Shown: piece by piece, positions 37,471-46,182 of the stretch
Layout of the letters: the number at the start of each line of letters is the position of its first letter
Numbering within the stretch: position 1 is the stretch's first letter
Assembly: GCA_963824595.1 (NCBI GenBank)
Contig: CAWGPY010000002.1
Location: 558,001-622,000 of the forward strand
Direction of reading: 5' to 3'
DNA: 64,000 nt
From: Cybelea sp963824595
GTDB taxonomy: Bacteria; Vulcanimicrobiota; Vulcanimicrobiia; Vulcanimicrobiales; Vulcanimicrobiaceae
The notes under the pieces: model-generated
Told to the model about the DNA's origin: nothing
Seen by the model: only the letters and a program-made list of their open reading frames with translations
Databases searched by the model: none
Position numbers and translations under genes: made by a program

Positions 37471-38459
37471 AGCGAGTAGGGGTCGCGGCTGTAGATCGGG
37501 GTCTTCGCGCCGTCCACGGTGACGCTGACCCACGGATCCTGCGTGCGCTTGCGCAGCAGGTCGAAGTGCTCGCCGCTGCGGTGCACGTGCGAGACGAGCA
37601 CGGTGTAGTTGAAGGGCTTGCCCGGAAGCAGACGCGGCTGCGCGCCGGCGCGCACGAGGTATGCGCCGCGGCCGCCAGGCCCGTTGAGCACGGTCGCGGT
37701 GCCGTCGGGATCCACGGCGACCGAGCTGGCCTGATCAATGCCGAGCGCGTACATCGGCGGCACGTTCGGCAGCACGCGATCGGCGATGATGCGCGCCAGG
37801 AAGACGATCATGCGCCCGAAGCGGTTGCGCACGACGAGGTGCGTGTCGGTGATCGTTCGCTCGAGCGACGGCCACGCGAAGAAGCCGGTGGTGAAGCTGA
37901 TGCGCCGCTCGAGCGGGTCGTTCACCGCATCCTTGGTGTGCGTCTCGACGTTGAGCCGGTCGCCGGCCACCGAGTCGTAGATCACGGCGCCTTGAATCGC
38001 GAGCCCCGCACTGCCGCCGCCGACCACGCCGCCGCGCGCGTAAACGCGCTTAACCGCCGCGATGAGCGCCGTGCCCTTCCACGCCACGTAGTTCGCCTGG
38101 TCGCCGCCGGCGAAGAAGACGGCGTCGGCGCCGTCAACCACCTTGGCGACGGAGTCTACCTGCGAGCGCGAGGCGCAGGTGGGGATGAGCACCGTCTGCA
38201 CCGACGCGAAGTTGCCGTATTTGTACCACGGCTTGTCGTAATAGTTGTTGTCGTAGGCGCGCAGCACCACGACGTTGCCCGCGCGGCGCGGCGTGTCGCC
38301 GGCGATGCGGCGGTGCAGCCACGCGAGCGAGGAGTTCGGCGCCTCCTCGCCGCCGCCGCCGTCGAGCAAGAGGCCGGGGCCGTGCAGGTGCGGCGTGGGC
38401 ACGTAGTCGCCGAGGCGGGGAAAAAGCGTGATGGCGCAGGCAAGAATGGCGGCAAGCAT
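37467..38459 (-). CDS. cyanophycinase-like S51-type peptidase
   Basis: The 330-residue protein has a short N-terminal signal-like segment and a class I glutamine-amidotransferase-like fold of the S51/cyanophycinase group. AVFFAGGDQANYV is followed by GGVVGGGSAGLAIQG with the nucleophile Ser150. Later NRFGRMIVFLARII and ALGIDQASSVAVDPDG match cyanophycinase-like proteins. Cyanophycinases release beta-Asp-Arg dipeptides, but without a cyanophycin synthetase in view the substrate may be another peptide. The start at 38459 is divergent from the lipoprotein gene at 38538. Its stop overlaps the fRMsr start. Confidence 0.82.
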   Translation of the reverse strand: MLAAILACAITLFPRLGDYVPTPHLHGPGLLLDGGGGEEAPNSSLAWLHRRIAGDTPRRAGNVVVLRAYDNNYYDKPWYKYGNFASVQTVLIPTCASRSQVDSVAKVVDGADAVFFAGGDQANYVAWKGTALIAAVKRVYARGGVVGGGSAGLAIQGAVIYDSVAGDRLNVETHTKDAVNDPLERRISFTTGFFAWPSLERTITDTHLVVRNRFGRMIVFLARIIADRVLPNVPPMYALGIDQASSVAVDPDGTATVLNGPGGRGAYLVRAGAQPRLLPGKPFNYTVLVSHVHRSGEHFDLLRKRTQDPWVSVTVDGAKTPIYSRDPYSL

Positions 38460-38537
38460 CCGGCTTAGGTTGTACGCGTCCGGAGAGGGGCCTTCGCCGC
38501 GGGATGGGAAGGTGACGAACCGCGAGAGGAGGTCATC

Positions 38538-39503
38538 ATGCAACGCATCCTTCCACTGATTCTCTCGGCAGCGGTACTCGCCGCCTGCGGGCAGTCCGTA
38601 CCGTCCGGCCCGGCCGGCGCCACCGCCGGCGGCTTTCACCGGATGCGGCCCGCGGTGCCCGTCGTCGGCGGCTGTGCGATGTTCCCCGACGACAACCCGT
38701 GGAACGCCGACGTCTCCGGCTACCCGCTCGATCCCAACTCCGACGGCTACATCAAGGCGCTGCCGGGCAACCTGCACCCGGACTTCGGCGAGAACCCGGA
38801 CTACGGAATTCCGTTTAACATCGTGCCGCAGTCGCAGCCGGAAGTGCCGGTGCATTTTCACTACAAGTCGCAGAGCAACAAGGGGCCCTATCCGATTCCG
38901 CCGGACGCGCAGATCGAAGGCGGCCGCCACTCGAAGGGCGACCGTCACGTGCTGGTGCTGCAGCAGGGCGCGTGCAAGCTCTACGAGATGTGGGACGCGT
39001 ATCCGATCAATGGCGGCAAGAGCTGGCGCGCCGGATCGGGCGCGCTGTTCCATCTCGACTCGGACAAGCTGCGGCACGACGGCTGGACCTCGGCCGACGC
39101 CGCGGGCCTTCCGATCCTCCCCGCGCTGATCAAGTGCGACGAGGTGCAGGCCGGCGAGATCGATCACGCGCTGCGCGTGACGTTCAAGAAAACGCAGGAG
39201 GGCTACATCCACCCCGCGACCCACTACGCGAGCGACAGCCGCGACAAGGACTTGCCGCCGATGGGCCTGCGCATTCGCATGAAGGCGTCGTACGACATCT
39301 CCGGGCTCTACGGGCAGGCCCGCGTGATCGCTCAGGCGATGAAGACCTACGGCATGTTCGTGGCCGATAACGGATCGAACTGGTACTTCCAAGGCGAGGG
39401 CGGCAAGAACTCGAGCTGTTGGAACGACGACGATCTGAACCAGCTCAAGAGCGTCCCCAACACCGCGTTCGAGGTGGTGCGGACCGGCAAGATCCGGCGA
39501 TAG
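38538..39503 (+). CDS. secreted lipoprotein of unknown function
   Basis: The 321-residue protein has a lipoprotein signal peptide ending LAAC (Cys17) and a strong GAGAGGAGG ribosome binding site. The mature domain has conserved-looking motifs: CAMFPDDNPWNADVSGYPLDPNS, DYGIPFNIVP, VHFHYKSQSNKGPYPIPP, and GDRHVLVLQQGACKLYEMWDA. It ends in a segment with ISGLYGQARVIAQAMKTYGMFVADNGSNW. I recall similar secreted proteins in Acidobacteria and related groups but no function. His and Asp residues in the core could bind metal or sugar, which is speculation. Confidence 0.75.
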   Translation: MQRILPLILSAAVLAACGQSVPSGPAGATAGGFHRMRPAVPVVGGCAMFPDDNPWNADVSGYPLDPNSDGYIKALPGNLHPDFGENPDYGIPFNIVPQSQPEVPVHFHYKSQSNKGPYPIPPDAQIEGGRHSKGDRHVLVLQQGACKLYEMWDAYPINGGKSWRAGSGALFHLDSDKLRHDGWTSADAAGLPILPALIKCDEVQAGEIDHALRVTFKKTQEGYIHPATHYASDSRDKDLPPMGLRIRMKASYDISGLYGQARVIAQAMKTYGMFVADNGSNWYFQGEGGKNSSCWNDDDLNQLKSVPNTAFEVVRTGKIRR

Positions 39504-39522
39504 TGCGGGCGGTTCGTTAGCG

Positions 39523-39933
39523 TTGGACTCTTACGCCGCCGCCCTGCTGCTCGGACTCGTCGCCGGCCTGCGGACGATGACCGCGCCGGCCGTGCTGTGG
39601 CTCGTGCGCCATCGCTCGCCGGCGGCCTACGTGCTCGGCGCTTTCGCGCTGCTCGAGTTTGCGGGGGATCTCTATCCCAAAACGCCGCCGCGCACCGGCT
39701 TTGCCGGCCTGAGCGCGCGGCTCGTCAGCGGCGCGTTCTGCGGCTGGGTGGTGACGGCGTCGGCGGGCCGTCCGGCGGTCGCCGGCGCGGCGCTCGGCGC
39801 TGCGGCCGCCGCGCTCGGCGCATTCGGCGGCTTAGCGGCGCGGCGGCGCGCGACGGCCGCGATCGGGCCCGTTCCGGCCGCGCTGCTGGAAGACGCGATC
39901 GCGATTGCCGGCGCCGTCGCCGTCGTGATCTAG
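39523..39933 (+). CDS. DUF4126-like membrane protein
   Basis: The 136-residue protein has four predicted membrane helices. It starts with a segment typical of DUF4126 (LLLGLVAGLRTMTAPA) and has the short loop DLYPKTPPRT, also characteristic. The function of the family is unknown. The TTG start follows the lipoprotein stop by 19 bases, so the two may share a transcript. It converges on the phosphoesterase gene, ending seven bases from it. Confidence 0.75.
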   Translation: MDSYAAALLLGLVAGLRTMTAPAVLWLVRHRSPAAYVLGAFALLEFAGDLYPKTPPRTGFAGLSARLVSGAFCGWVVTASAGRPAVAGAALGAAAAALGAFGGLAARRRATAAIGPVPAALLEDAIAIAGAVAVVI

Positions 39934-39940
39934 ACGCCGA

Positions 39941-41323
39941 TCAGTCGTCGTCGGGCGCGGCGTTCGTCGGCGGCTGCGAGAGGAAGTACTGCGCCGAGTA
40001 CTTGGCGTGCAGCGGCTCGTAGCGCCGGGGCGGCGCGTCGAAGTTGAAGCAGTCGCGCAGGTCGTTGGCTTGCGCGTCGGTCGTCTTCATCGAACCGAGA
40101 TCGAACGTCTCCTCGACGAACTTCAGGATGCTGCCGAACTCGTAGTGGACGTGCGAGACGTAGCCCTGCTTGGCGTACGGCGAGATCACGAGCATCGGCA
40201 CCCGCATCCCGAGCTCGTACGAGTTCCGGCGTTTCGGCGCGACGTGGTCGTACCAGCCGCCCCAGTCGTCCCACACGACGACGATCGCCGTCGAGTTCCA
40301 ATACGAACTCGCTCCGACCGCGCCGACGATCGAGGCCACCCACGACGGGCCCGATCCGTCGGTGGTGCCGGCGTGGTCGGAGGCCTTCGCCGAGGGCGTG
40401 ACCCAGGTCACGTTCGCCAGATAGCCGGTGCGGAGATCGCGCAGGAACTGCGACGACGGCGCGATGACGTCGGTCGCGTACTCGGCGCGGTTCTTCCAGA
40501 TGTGCTCGACCGCGTCGAGCCCGTTCCACAGGCCGGGGCCGCTGCGCTCTTGATAGTAGTGCCACGTGAGGCCGCGCCGATCGATGAGGTCGGGCAGCGC
40601 GATGCGGTCGAAGCACGGATAGGCGTAGGTGTTTTCGGCGCCGTCGGGGCTGATGAGCTGACCCATCGTGCCGAGCGGCGCGTCGCAGCCGCCGGTTTGG
40701 CTGTGGTTCGGAGCGCGCGGGTTCTCCGAGGCTCGCAGCGGCGAGCCGTTGGTGATGGCCGAGGTTCCGCTCACCAGATACTGATGCGCGGGGAAGCTCG
40801 GGCCCTCGTTGCTCTCGAACGTCTCGTCGGCGAAGGTGTACCGCGCCGCGAGCGTGAGGTAGGGCTCGATCTCGTCGTGCGGCACGTAGCCGTAGGCGCG
40901 AAGGCGCGGCGGCGGGCAGTTGCGCCGCAGCTTCGCGCACTTGGTGGCGACGCGGTCGAACCCGTCCATCTCGCCGTCGCGATACTCGGTTTCGTAGGCG
41001 TCGTGCGTGTGCGAGATGTCGTAGGGCGCGGTGAGCGGGATGGGTTTGAGCTGAATCGTCCGGCCGCGCGAGTTTTGGCCGGAGCCGACCGTATCGGCAC
41101 CCGCGAGGCCGTTGAAGAGGTTGTCAACGCTCCGGTTCTCTTGGACCACGATGACGACGTGCTGGATCGGCGTGCTTCCGCTGGGAGCGCGGTCGAAGGC
41201 ACTGCGCTCGAGTGCGCCGGACACCGCGGGAACCGCGGGAGCCGGGGGAAGCGGCGCCGATGCGCCGGATCGTCCGCAACCTGCCAACGCAACGAGCGGC
41301 AGCGCAGCCAAGGTCCGCCTCAC
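39941..41323 (-). CDS. phosphoesterase-family (PF04185) lipoprotein, second paralogue
   Basis: The 460-residue protein has a lipobox (LVALAGC, Cys16). It has the family motifs HVVIVVQENRSVDNLF, VVVWDDWGGWYDHVAP and SHVHYEFGSILKFVEETF. The GTG start has a TAACGT box six bases upstream (41330-41335) and no ribosome binding site, suggesting a leaderless transcript. It is alone on the minus strand between DUF4126 and the EXORDIUM-like gene. It resembles the copies at 7563 and 46183 in length and domain layout, so all probably act on phosphoesters outside the cytoplasm. Confidence 0.88.
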   Translation of the reverse strand: MRRTLAALPLVALAGCGRSGASAPLPPAPAVPAVSGALERSAFDRAPSGSTPIQHVVIVVQENRSVDNLFNGLAGADTVGSGQNSRGRTIQLKPIPLTAPYDISHTHDAYETEYRDGEMDGFDRVATKCAKLRRNCPPPRLRAYGYVPHDEIEPYLTLAARYTFADETFESNEGPSFPAHQYLVSGTSAITNGSPLRASENPRAPNHSQTGGCDAPLGTMGQLISPDGAENTYAYPCFDRIALPDLIDRRGLTWHYYQERSGPGLWNGLDAVEHIWKNRAEYATDVIAPSSQFLRDLRTGYLANVTWVTPSAKASDHAGTTDGSGPSWVASIVGAVGASSYWNSTAIVVVWDDWGGWYDHVAPKRRNSYELGMRVPMLVISPYAKQGYVSHVHYEFGSILKFVEETFDLGSMKTTDAQANDLRDCFNFDAPPRRYEPLHAKYSAQYFLSQPPTNAAPDDD

Positions 41324-41449
41324 GGAACCACGTTACGCCTGCGGGATTAAACCTGCCTGGGAGACGAGCGATGCGCCGGAGAGCGGCGTCACCGGATGAT
41401 ATGCGGGCGTCCGGTAAGGAGCACCCCGGACGCCCGCACGCTCTCTGCG

Positions 41450-42400
41450 TCAGTAGGAATGCACGCAGGACTGGCTCGCGTTGCTGTACATCGGCTGCGA
41501 CGTGTACGACTTCTTCCCGAACGGGTCGTTGCGGATGTTCTGCCACGCGCAGATATCGCCGATCTCACCGTATTGGCCGTTGTACCATCCCGACGGCGGG
41601 TTTGGATCGGTCACCGACTCGGCGTACTCGTGCCCCTCGACGATGGTGACGCCTTCGTCGGTGCCGCTCTCGTCCGAGGGCGGCGCGATCACGTTGGCGC
41701 CGCAATCATTGGCGTCGGGCATGTACGGCAGGTTCGTATACGAAACGAGCTGCCCGTTAGCCATCGCGGCGCTGTGGTACGCGCAGAAGTCGGAGCCGAA
41801 GCCCGTCGTGCTGTGCCCGTGCGGCGTTGCCACCACGTACGAACCGTTGGGATCGTAGCCGAAGTGCGCGACGCCCCTGATCGCCTCCGCGGCGACCTGC
41901 GCGTCGGTCGGGTGCGCGGGCACCGCGGCGCCGTCGTCTTCCCACGCGCCGCCGAACTGCTTCTTGGGATTGGTGATCGGGATCGTGTTGCCGCCGGAGA
42001 TCTCGTAGTACTGCGTGTAGATATTATCGAGCGGGCTGCCGCCCAGGACTTTGGCGTACTTCTTGAGGAGCGGCTTGGTGCGATCGGGATCGCCGGCCGC
42101 CTTGAAGCCCCAGAAGATGAGGTACATCTTCGGGCTGACGAGCACCGGCCCGTTTCGATACGTCAGCAGGATCGCGGGCCGGTGCGCGCCGCTTGCCATT
42201 CGCGACGTGGCCATGTAGTGCGGCTTGTGGTAGAGCACGCCGTCGCGTTGGATCCAGCCGGCGCCGGTGAGGCCGGCCGCGACCGCCGCTTGCGAGGATG
42301 CGGTCGACGGCGCGGGTCCGGTGCCGCCCGCGGTGCAGCCGGCAAACGCCAGAGCCGCAACGAACCCGGCGACGCTGAGGAATCGCGCGTGGAGATACAT
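41450..42400 (-). CDS. secreted lipoprotein with zincin-like HExxE/TDP motif (EXORDIUM-like)
   Basis: The 316-residue protein has a lipobox (LAFAGC, Cys22). It has a C-terminal signature VEGHEYAESVTDP, then GEIGDICAW, like the conserved HELAE...TDP...GE..D.C motif of plant phosphate-induced EXORDIUM proteins and bacterial relatives. The N-terminal half has KMYLIFWGFKAAGD and DNIYTQYYEI, also consistent. Whether it is an active metallopeptidase is unclear, because the second histidine of HExxH is absent. A GCTAGAC/GTCTAGC palindrome lies 25-41 bases upstream. Confidence 0.65.
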   Translation of the reverse strand: MYLHARFLSVAGFVAALAFAGCTAGGTGPAPSTASSQAAVAAGLTGAGWIQRDGVLYHKPHYMATSRMASGAHRPAILLTYRNGPVLVSPKMYLIFWGFKAAGDPDRTKPLLKKYAKVLGGSPLDNIYTQYYEISGGNTIPITNPKKQFGGAWEDDGAAVPAHPTDAQVAAEAIRGVAHFGYDPNGSYVVATPHGHSTTGFGSDFCAYHSAAMANGQLVSYTNLPYMPDANDCGANVIAPPSDESGTDEGVTIVEGHEYAESVTDPNPPSGWYNGQYGEIGDICAWQNIRNDPFGKKSYTSQPMYSNASQSCVHSY

Positions 42401-42424
42401 AGCAGATCAACCTCAGGAGAAGCA

Positions 42425-42441
42425 GCTAGACGGTGTCTAGC
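42425..42441 (-). promoter_or_regulatory. palindrome upstream of the EXORDIUM-like gene
   Basis: GCTAGAC and GTCTAGC form a perfect 7-base inverted repeat with a 3-base loop, 25-41 bases before the start codon at 42400. The symmetric, AT-containing site in a GC-rich region could be an operator or a small RNA hairpin in the leader. No T-run follows on either strand, so it is unlikely to be a terminator. Confidence 0.4.
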
Positions 42442-42513
42442 GGGTGAATGCCGCTAGAGTATTGCTTCGTCTGCTGCGTTCCCGCGCTCGGGGGCCGCGA
42501 TGTCAGGTTCGTG

Positions 42514-43986
42514 TCAGGTCGGTGCGGAGAGCTCGCGCGCGTCTCGCTGCAGCCGGGGATTCGAGGTGACTCGCGCGCACAGCGACAGCGCTTGGCGCCG
42601 ATCGGGAATCCAGCCGCCGCGGGAGAGGAGGGATACGGCGGCTTCGGAGTCGGCGCGGACGTCGAGTCCCAGCCGCTCGCCGGCCATGGCGCGGCGCAGG
42701 TATGCCGCGCCGAGATAATGCGTGGTGGTATGGAGCCGCTCGAACTGTGCGATGGCGCGCGACGCGGACGTCAACGCGGCACGGTCGTTGCGGCGTGCCG
42801 AGTGCACGCGCGCCTCGACCAGCTCGGCGATCGTCGCGAGCAGCGAATCGGGCGGAATGAGCGGCAGCACGCCGGCGACGTGATCGAGCGTCTCGTCCGT
42901 CCGGCGCGCGAAGACTTCGACGCGCGACGCGATGAAGTGCGTCCGCGCGAGCGGATCGCCCGAGAGCACGGCGCCGCCGAGGTCGAGCGCCTGCTGCGCG
43001 TCGGCCAGCGCCGCGGTCGCGTTGCTCTCGAACTCGTACAGCACCGCCGACGCGAGGCGTGCCCACACGCGTTCGAACGGAAGCGCGTGGCGGTCGGCGA
43101 GGGCGACCGCGCGGTTCGCGTCGTGCCGGGCCGCTTCGAGCGTACCGGGCAACGCCGCGAGCGCAAAGGCGCGGTGCAGGTAGGCGACCGCGAGTTCCCC
43201 GAGCGGCACGACGCCGTCGTTCCGGCGGGCGAGCCGTTCGGCAAACGTCAGCACCTCGACGGATCGTTCGGGCGAGCCGCCTTCCTGATGCACCATGCCC
43301 AAGAAGATCGCATCGCGAGCGGCGGCCCGCGCGTCGAGGGGCTCGACCGCATCGGCGGGACGCGCGAAGAGCGGAACGAGCGCCGATTCGCAGAGCGCGA
43401 TGGTCTCTTCGTAGAGGCCGCGGCAATACGATGCGTACGCCCGGGTCATGAAGGCGCGGCGCGCGGCGTAGCGCGCGTCGGCGGCGCCGGCGTCGCGCGC
43501 CGCGGCGGCAAGCCGCTCGATCGTGGCGCGGCAGCTCGCCGCGTCGCCGGCATCGCAGGCGCCCATCGCCTGCAGCGCGAGCGCGTCGAGTCGTTCGCGC
43601 GCGCTCAATGGGCGGTCGCCGAGACGGCGGAGGACGGCCAAGGCGCGCTGCGCGTGCCCGTAGCGCAGCAGCGTCCATGCGACGTCGAGCCCGGAGCCGC
43701 CGCCGGCGGGAACGCGCGCGGCGGGATCGCGTTCGGCGGCCTCGATCATCTCGAGCATGCGGCGGCGGATGCGGTAGAGCTGGCGCTCGGAGAGGTTGAG
43801 CGCGGCGGCGATGGCCTTGTAGGGCGTCCCCGCGACTTCGGCGCGCTCGAAGATCTGGCGCTCCAGCGATCCCGACGGCAGAAGGGAGGCCACGCGGCGC
43901 AGCTCGTGCGAAGCTCGCGCGCCGGAGCGATAGACGCCGCGCCGCTTGCGAAGGTCGCGAACTCGCCGAAGAATGTCTTGGTCCAC
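42514..43986 (-). CDS. HTH regulator with TPR-like helical domain
   Basis: The 490-residue protein (from the GTG at 43986) has a helix-turn-helix near residues 55-90: GTPYKAIAAALNLSERQLYRIRRRM. A long alanine/arginine-rich helical solenoid with TPR-like pairs follows (for example YASYCRGLYEETIALCESAL and AYLHRAFALAALPGTLEAARHD). This architecture is seen in transcriptional regulators that sense small molecules or peptides through the solenoid. It is divergent from the frameshifted secreted-protein gene at 44098 and may regulate it. The frame continues upstream without a better start. Confidence 0.65.
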   Translation of the reverse strand: MDQDILRRVRDLRKRRGVYRSGARASHELRRVASLLPSGSLERQIFERAEVAGTPYKAIAAALNLSERQLYRIRRRMLEMIEAAERDPAARVPAGGGSGLDVAWTLLRYGHAQRALAVLRRLGDRPLSARERLDALALQAMGACDAGDAASCRATIERLAAAARDAGAADARYAARRAFMTRAYASYCRGLYEETIALCESALVPLFARPADAVEPLDARAAARDAIFLGMVHQEGGSPERSVEVLTFAERLARRNDGVVPLGELAVAYLHRAFALAALPGTLEAARHDANRAVALADRHALPFERVWARLASAVLYEFESNATAALADAQQALDLGGAVLSGDPLARTHFIASRVEVFARRTDETLDHVAGVLPLIPPDSLLATIAELVEARVHSARRNDRAALTSASRAIAQFERLHTTTHYLGAAYLRRAMAGERLGLDVRADSEAAVSLLSRGGWIPDRRQALSLCARVTSNPRLQRDARELSAPT

Positions 43987-44097
43987 GAAGGCGATAACCT
44001 CGACCCCATTTCGAGCGCCGAATCGGCGCGACCCCCGCGCATCGGGCAGCGGTTTGCGGCGACACCCTCGAAACAGGCGGCCGAGGGGAAGTCTGCC

Positions 44098-44704
44098 ATG
44101 TACGATTGCCGTTTGGCCCGCGCGATCGCCGTGGGCGTTTACGCCGCCGGCATGGCGCTCGTCGTTTCCGCACAGGCCGCGCAGCGGACGAGCGCCGTGG
44201 TTATCGCTCCGTGGTCGAGCGGAAAGCTGGCCGGCAATCTGGTGGTCTCCCGGCGGGTCGGAGGATCGTGCGGGATGCACTCGCTCGAATCGGAACGGCC
44301 CGATGCGTGGCGTTGCAGGGCGGGCGACGACATGTACGATCCGTGCTTCGCCGACCCGCACCGGGCGACGCGGCTGGCCTGCATGGAAGGCCCGTTCTCC
44401 CGCCGCGTCACCCTGATGTGGGCAGCGAAGTCGCCGGCCGACGGCATGAAGCTGACGGGAGAGCTCTGGGGGCTTCGGTTACGCGGACGCCCCGTGGGGG
44501 ATGCGCTTGGCAAACGGGGATACGTGCGTCTTCGTGACCGGTGCTACGGACGCGTACGACGGCGACCGATTGAACTACGCCTGCGCGCGGAGCGGGTGGA
44601 TCCTCGGAGTGCCCGATCGCTCGACGCCCGTTTGGACCGCCCGCAGCATCAATTATCCGAAGCATCGCGTAACGCGCGTCGCCGTAGCCGCGGCCGTGTT
44701 TTAG
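44098..44704 (+). pseudogene. secreted cysteine-containing protein split by a frameshift
   Basis: The frame from the ATG at 44098 (ribosome binding site GAGGGGA) gives a signal peptide (cleavage near VSAQA, residue 26) and about 100 mature residues with several cysteines (RRVGGSCGMHSLES, DDMYDPCFADP). Near 44455-44475, around a run of five Gs, the sensible reading moves to another frame. That frame reads SSGGFGYADAPWGMRLANGDTCVFVTGATDAYDG and ends at 44704 with a coherent C-terminus. A single-base indel would restore one protein of about 200 residues. It could be a real mutation, phase variation at the G-run, or a sequencing error. The function is unknown. Confidence 0.6.
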
Positions 44705-44712
44705 TTTCGGAT

Positions 44713-45138
44713 CTACGCTTGCGGGCGATAGGTGCCGAAACTCCAAAGGTGCCCCTCCGGGTCGCGCACGCCGAACTCGCGCGAGCCGTAATCCGTATCT
44801 TCGAGCTCGCGAACGATCTCGGCGCCCGCGGCCTTGGCACGTGCGTAGAGGGCGTCTACGTCGCCGCCGCCGGCGAGCGCGATATATATTCCGCCGATGG
44901 CGCCGCCGAGGTTCCCTGGGCTCCGACCGTCGCCGCCGTCCTTGACGCTGCCGAGCATGATCAAGTTACCGGCCACCCGCAGCTCCGCATGAGCGATCGA
45001 GTCGCCCTCGCCGGGGCAGACCTCGTGCTCCTCGAAGGCCAGGGCCGACTTGAGCCATGCAATCGCCGCTTTGGCGTCTTTGTAGCGAACGGCCGGATAA
45101 ATGCTTTGCACTGCGATCCTCACTTGTGTCGTATCCAT
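44713..45138 (-). CDS. VOC/glyoxalase-superfamily (PhnB-like) protein
   Basis: The 141-residue protein has the VOC fold pattern: YPAVRYKDAKAAIAWLKSALAF at the start, AHAELRVAGNLIMLGS in the first module, and DYGSREFGVRDPEGHLWSFGTY at the end. This is typical of PhnB/YdfO-like glyoxalase-superfamily proteins, which bind a metal or small molecule. It lies 46 bases downstream of the AraC-type regulator on the same strand, a common pairing for stress or small-molecule sensing. I chose the start at 45138; another in-frame ATG lies four codons upstream. Confidence 0.85.
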   Translation of the reverse strand: MDTTQVRIAVQSIYPAVRYKDAKAAIAWLKSALAFEEHEVCPGEGDSIAHAELRVAGNLIMLGSVKDGGDGRSPGNLGGAIGGIYIALAGGGDVDALYARAKAAGAEIVRELEDTDYGSREFGVRDPEGHLWSFGTYRPQA

Positions 45139-45184
45139 GGCACACAGCATAGGATACGGCGGGCGCTACGTCTTGGAAAATTGT

Positions 45185-46081
45185 TCAGGATTCGGCCAGG
45201 CTGGGCGACTCCGGATACCGCGTTGCCGAGACGAACTCCCCGGGCGTGAGCCGCGCGAACTCCGCAAAATCGCGATACATGTGAGCTTGGTCGTAGTAGG
45301 CCAGCTCGGCGGCGACGGCGGCGATCTTCTCGCTGCGATGGAGGAGCGACAGGGCGTTACGAAAACGAACGATCCGCGCGAAGCGCTTGGGCGTCAAACC
45401 CGTTCGGTCACGAAAGCGCCGCGCGAATTCCTGCCGCGATACGCCCAACCGGGCGCCGAGCACATCGAGCGACAGCGCGCCTCGCGAATCATGGATCTTC
45501 GTCGCAGCCCAATCCACCAGGGGATCGCCGCCGCCACGCGCGAGCGGAAGCAGCCAATCGATTGCGGCGAACACGACGGCCGCCGCGGTCCGCCTTTCGT
45601 CGCGCGACGAACTCCGAGCGGCGGTCGCGCAGCGTTCTCCGAGCTCGTCCGCGGCCCCGCCGATGACGTCGCGAACGTCCACGGTAACGTCCACGAGATA
45701 CTTCATGCTGCAGCGCAAAAGCACGCATGCTGCGGCCGGTGCAAGCGTGATGCCGAGAACGCGGCACCGCCCGCGCGGGCTCACCACGACCGAGGGCTGC
45801 GTGCGGCATCCGTTGATGCATACGGCCGGAAACGGCGCAAGCGCGGGGTCGTCTCCGTCGCGGTGCCGCTCGTCGAGCATGACGATGAGCTCCGCCGCCC
45901 CGTCGGGAAAGACGCGTTCCTTCGCATGCGTCAGCCGGCCTTCGAAGTACCAGATGCGCTCGACGGCGTCGCGGAGGCGTGAGTCCGCAGGCGGCGTCCA
46001 TCGCGCCACGGTCCAGCGCCCCAGCGACGAGTCCTGGCTTTCGACGACCAAGCCTCGCACGGAATCAGGTTCTCGATTCAT
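45185..46081 (-). CDS. AraC-family transcriptional regulator with DUF6597-like N-terminus
   Basis: The 298-residue protein has an N-terminal sensor region typical of AraC regulators of the DUF6597 type (AVERIWYFEG, VFPDGAAELIVML, VLGITLAPAAACVLL). The C-terminal two-helix-turn-helix AraC domain reads SLDVLGARLGVSRQEFARRFR and then AAVAAELAYYDQAHMYRDFAEF, followed by TPGEF. The ATG at 46081 has a GGGAG nine bases upstream. It probably controls the downstream VOC gene. Confidence 0.9.
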   Translation of the reverse strand: MNREPDSVRGLVVESQDSSLGRWTVARWTPPADSRLRDAVERIWYFEGRLTHAKERVFPDGAAELIVMLDERHRDGDDPALAPFPAVCINGCRTQPSVVVSPRGRCRVLGITLAPAAACVLLRCSMKYLVDVTVDVRDVIGGAADELGERCATAARSSSRDERRTAAAVVFAAIDWLLPLARGGGDPLVDWAATKIHDSRGALSLDVLGARLGVSRQEFARRFRDRTGLTPKRFARIVRFRNALSLLHRSEKIAAVAAELAYYDQAHMYRDFAEFARLTPGEFVSATRYPESPSLAES

Positions 46082-46182
46082 CGCCGGCATCTCCCAAACA
46101 GAGTAGCAGCTTTTGCAGCGCTTCGGCCAGGTGGTTGCGACTCGAGCGCCCGCTTGGGAGGTGTCGAGTCTCGGCGGCGCCG

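Noticed and set aside
42448..45249. A 933-codon plus-strand open frame
   Set aside because: Most of it is antisense to the regulator at 42514-43986; only the part from 44098 to about 44470 has a signal peptide and sensible protein.
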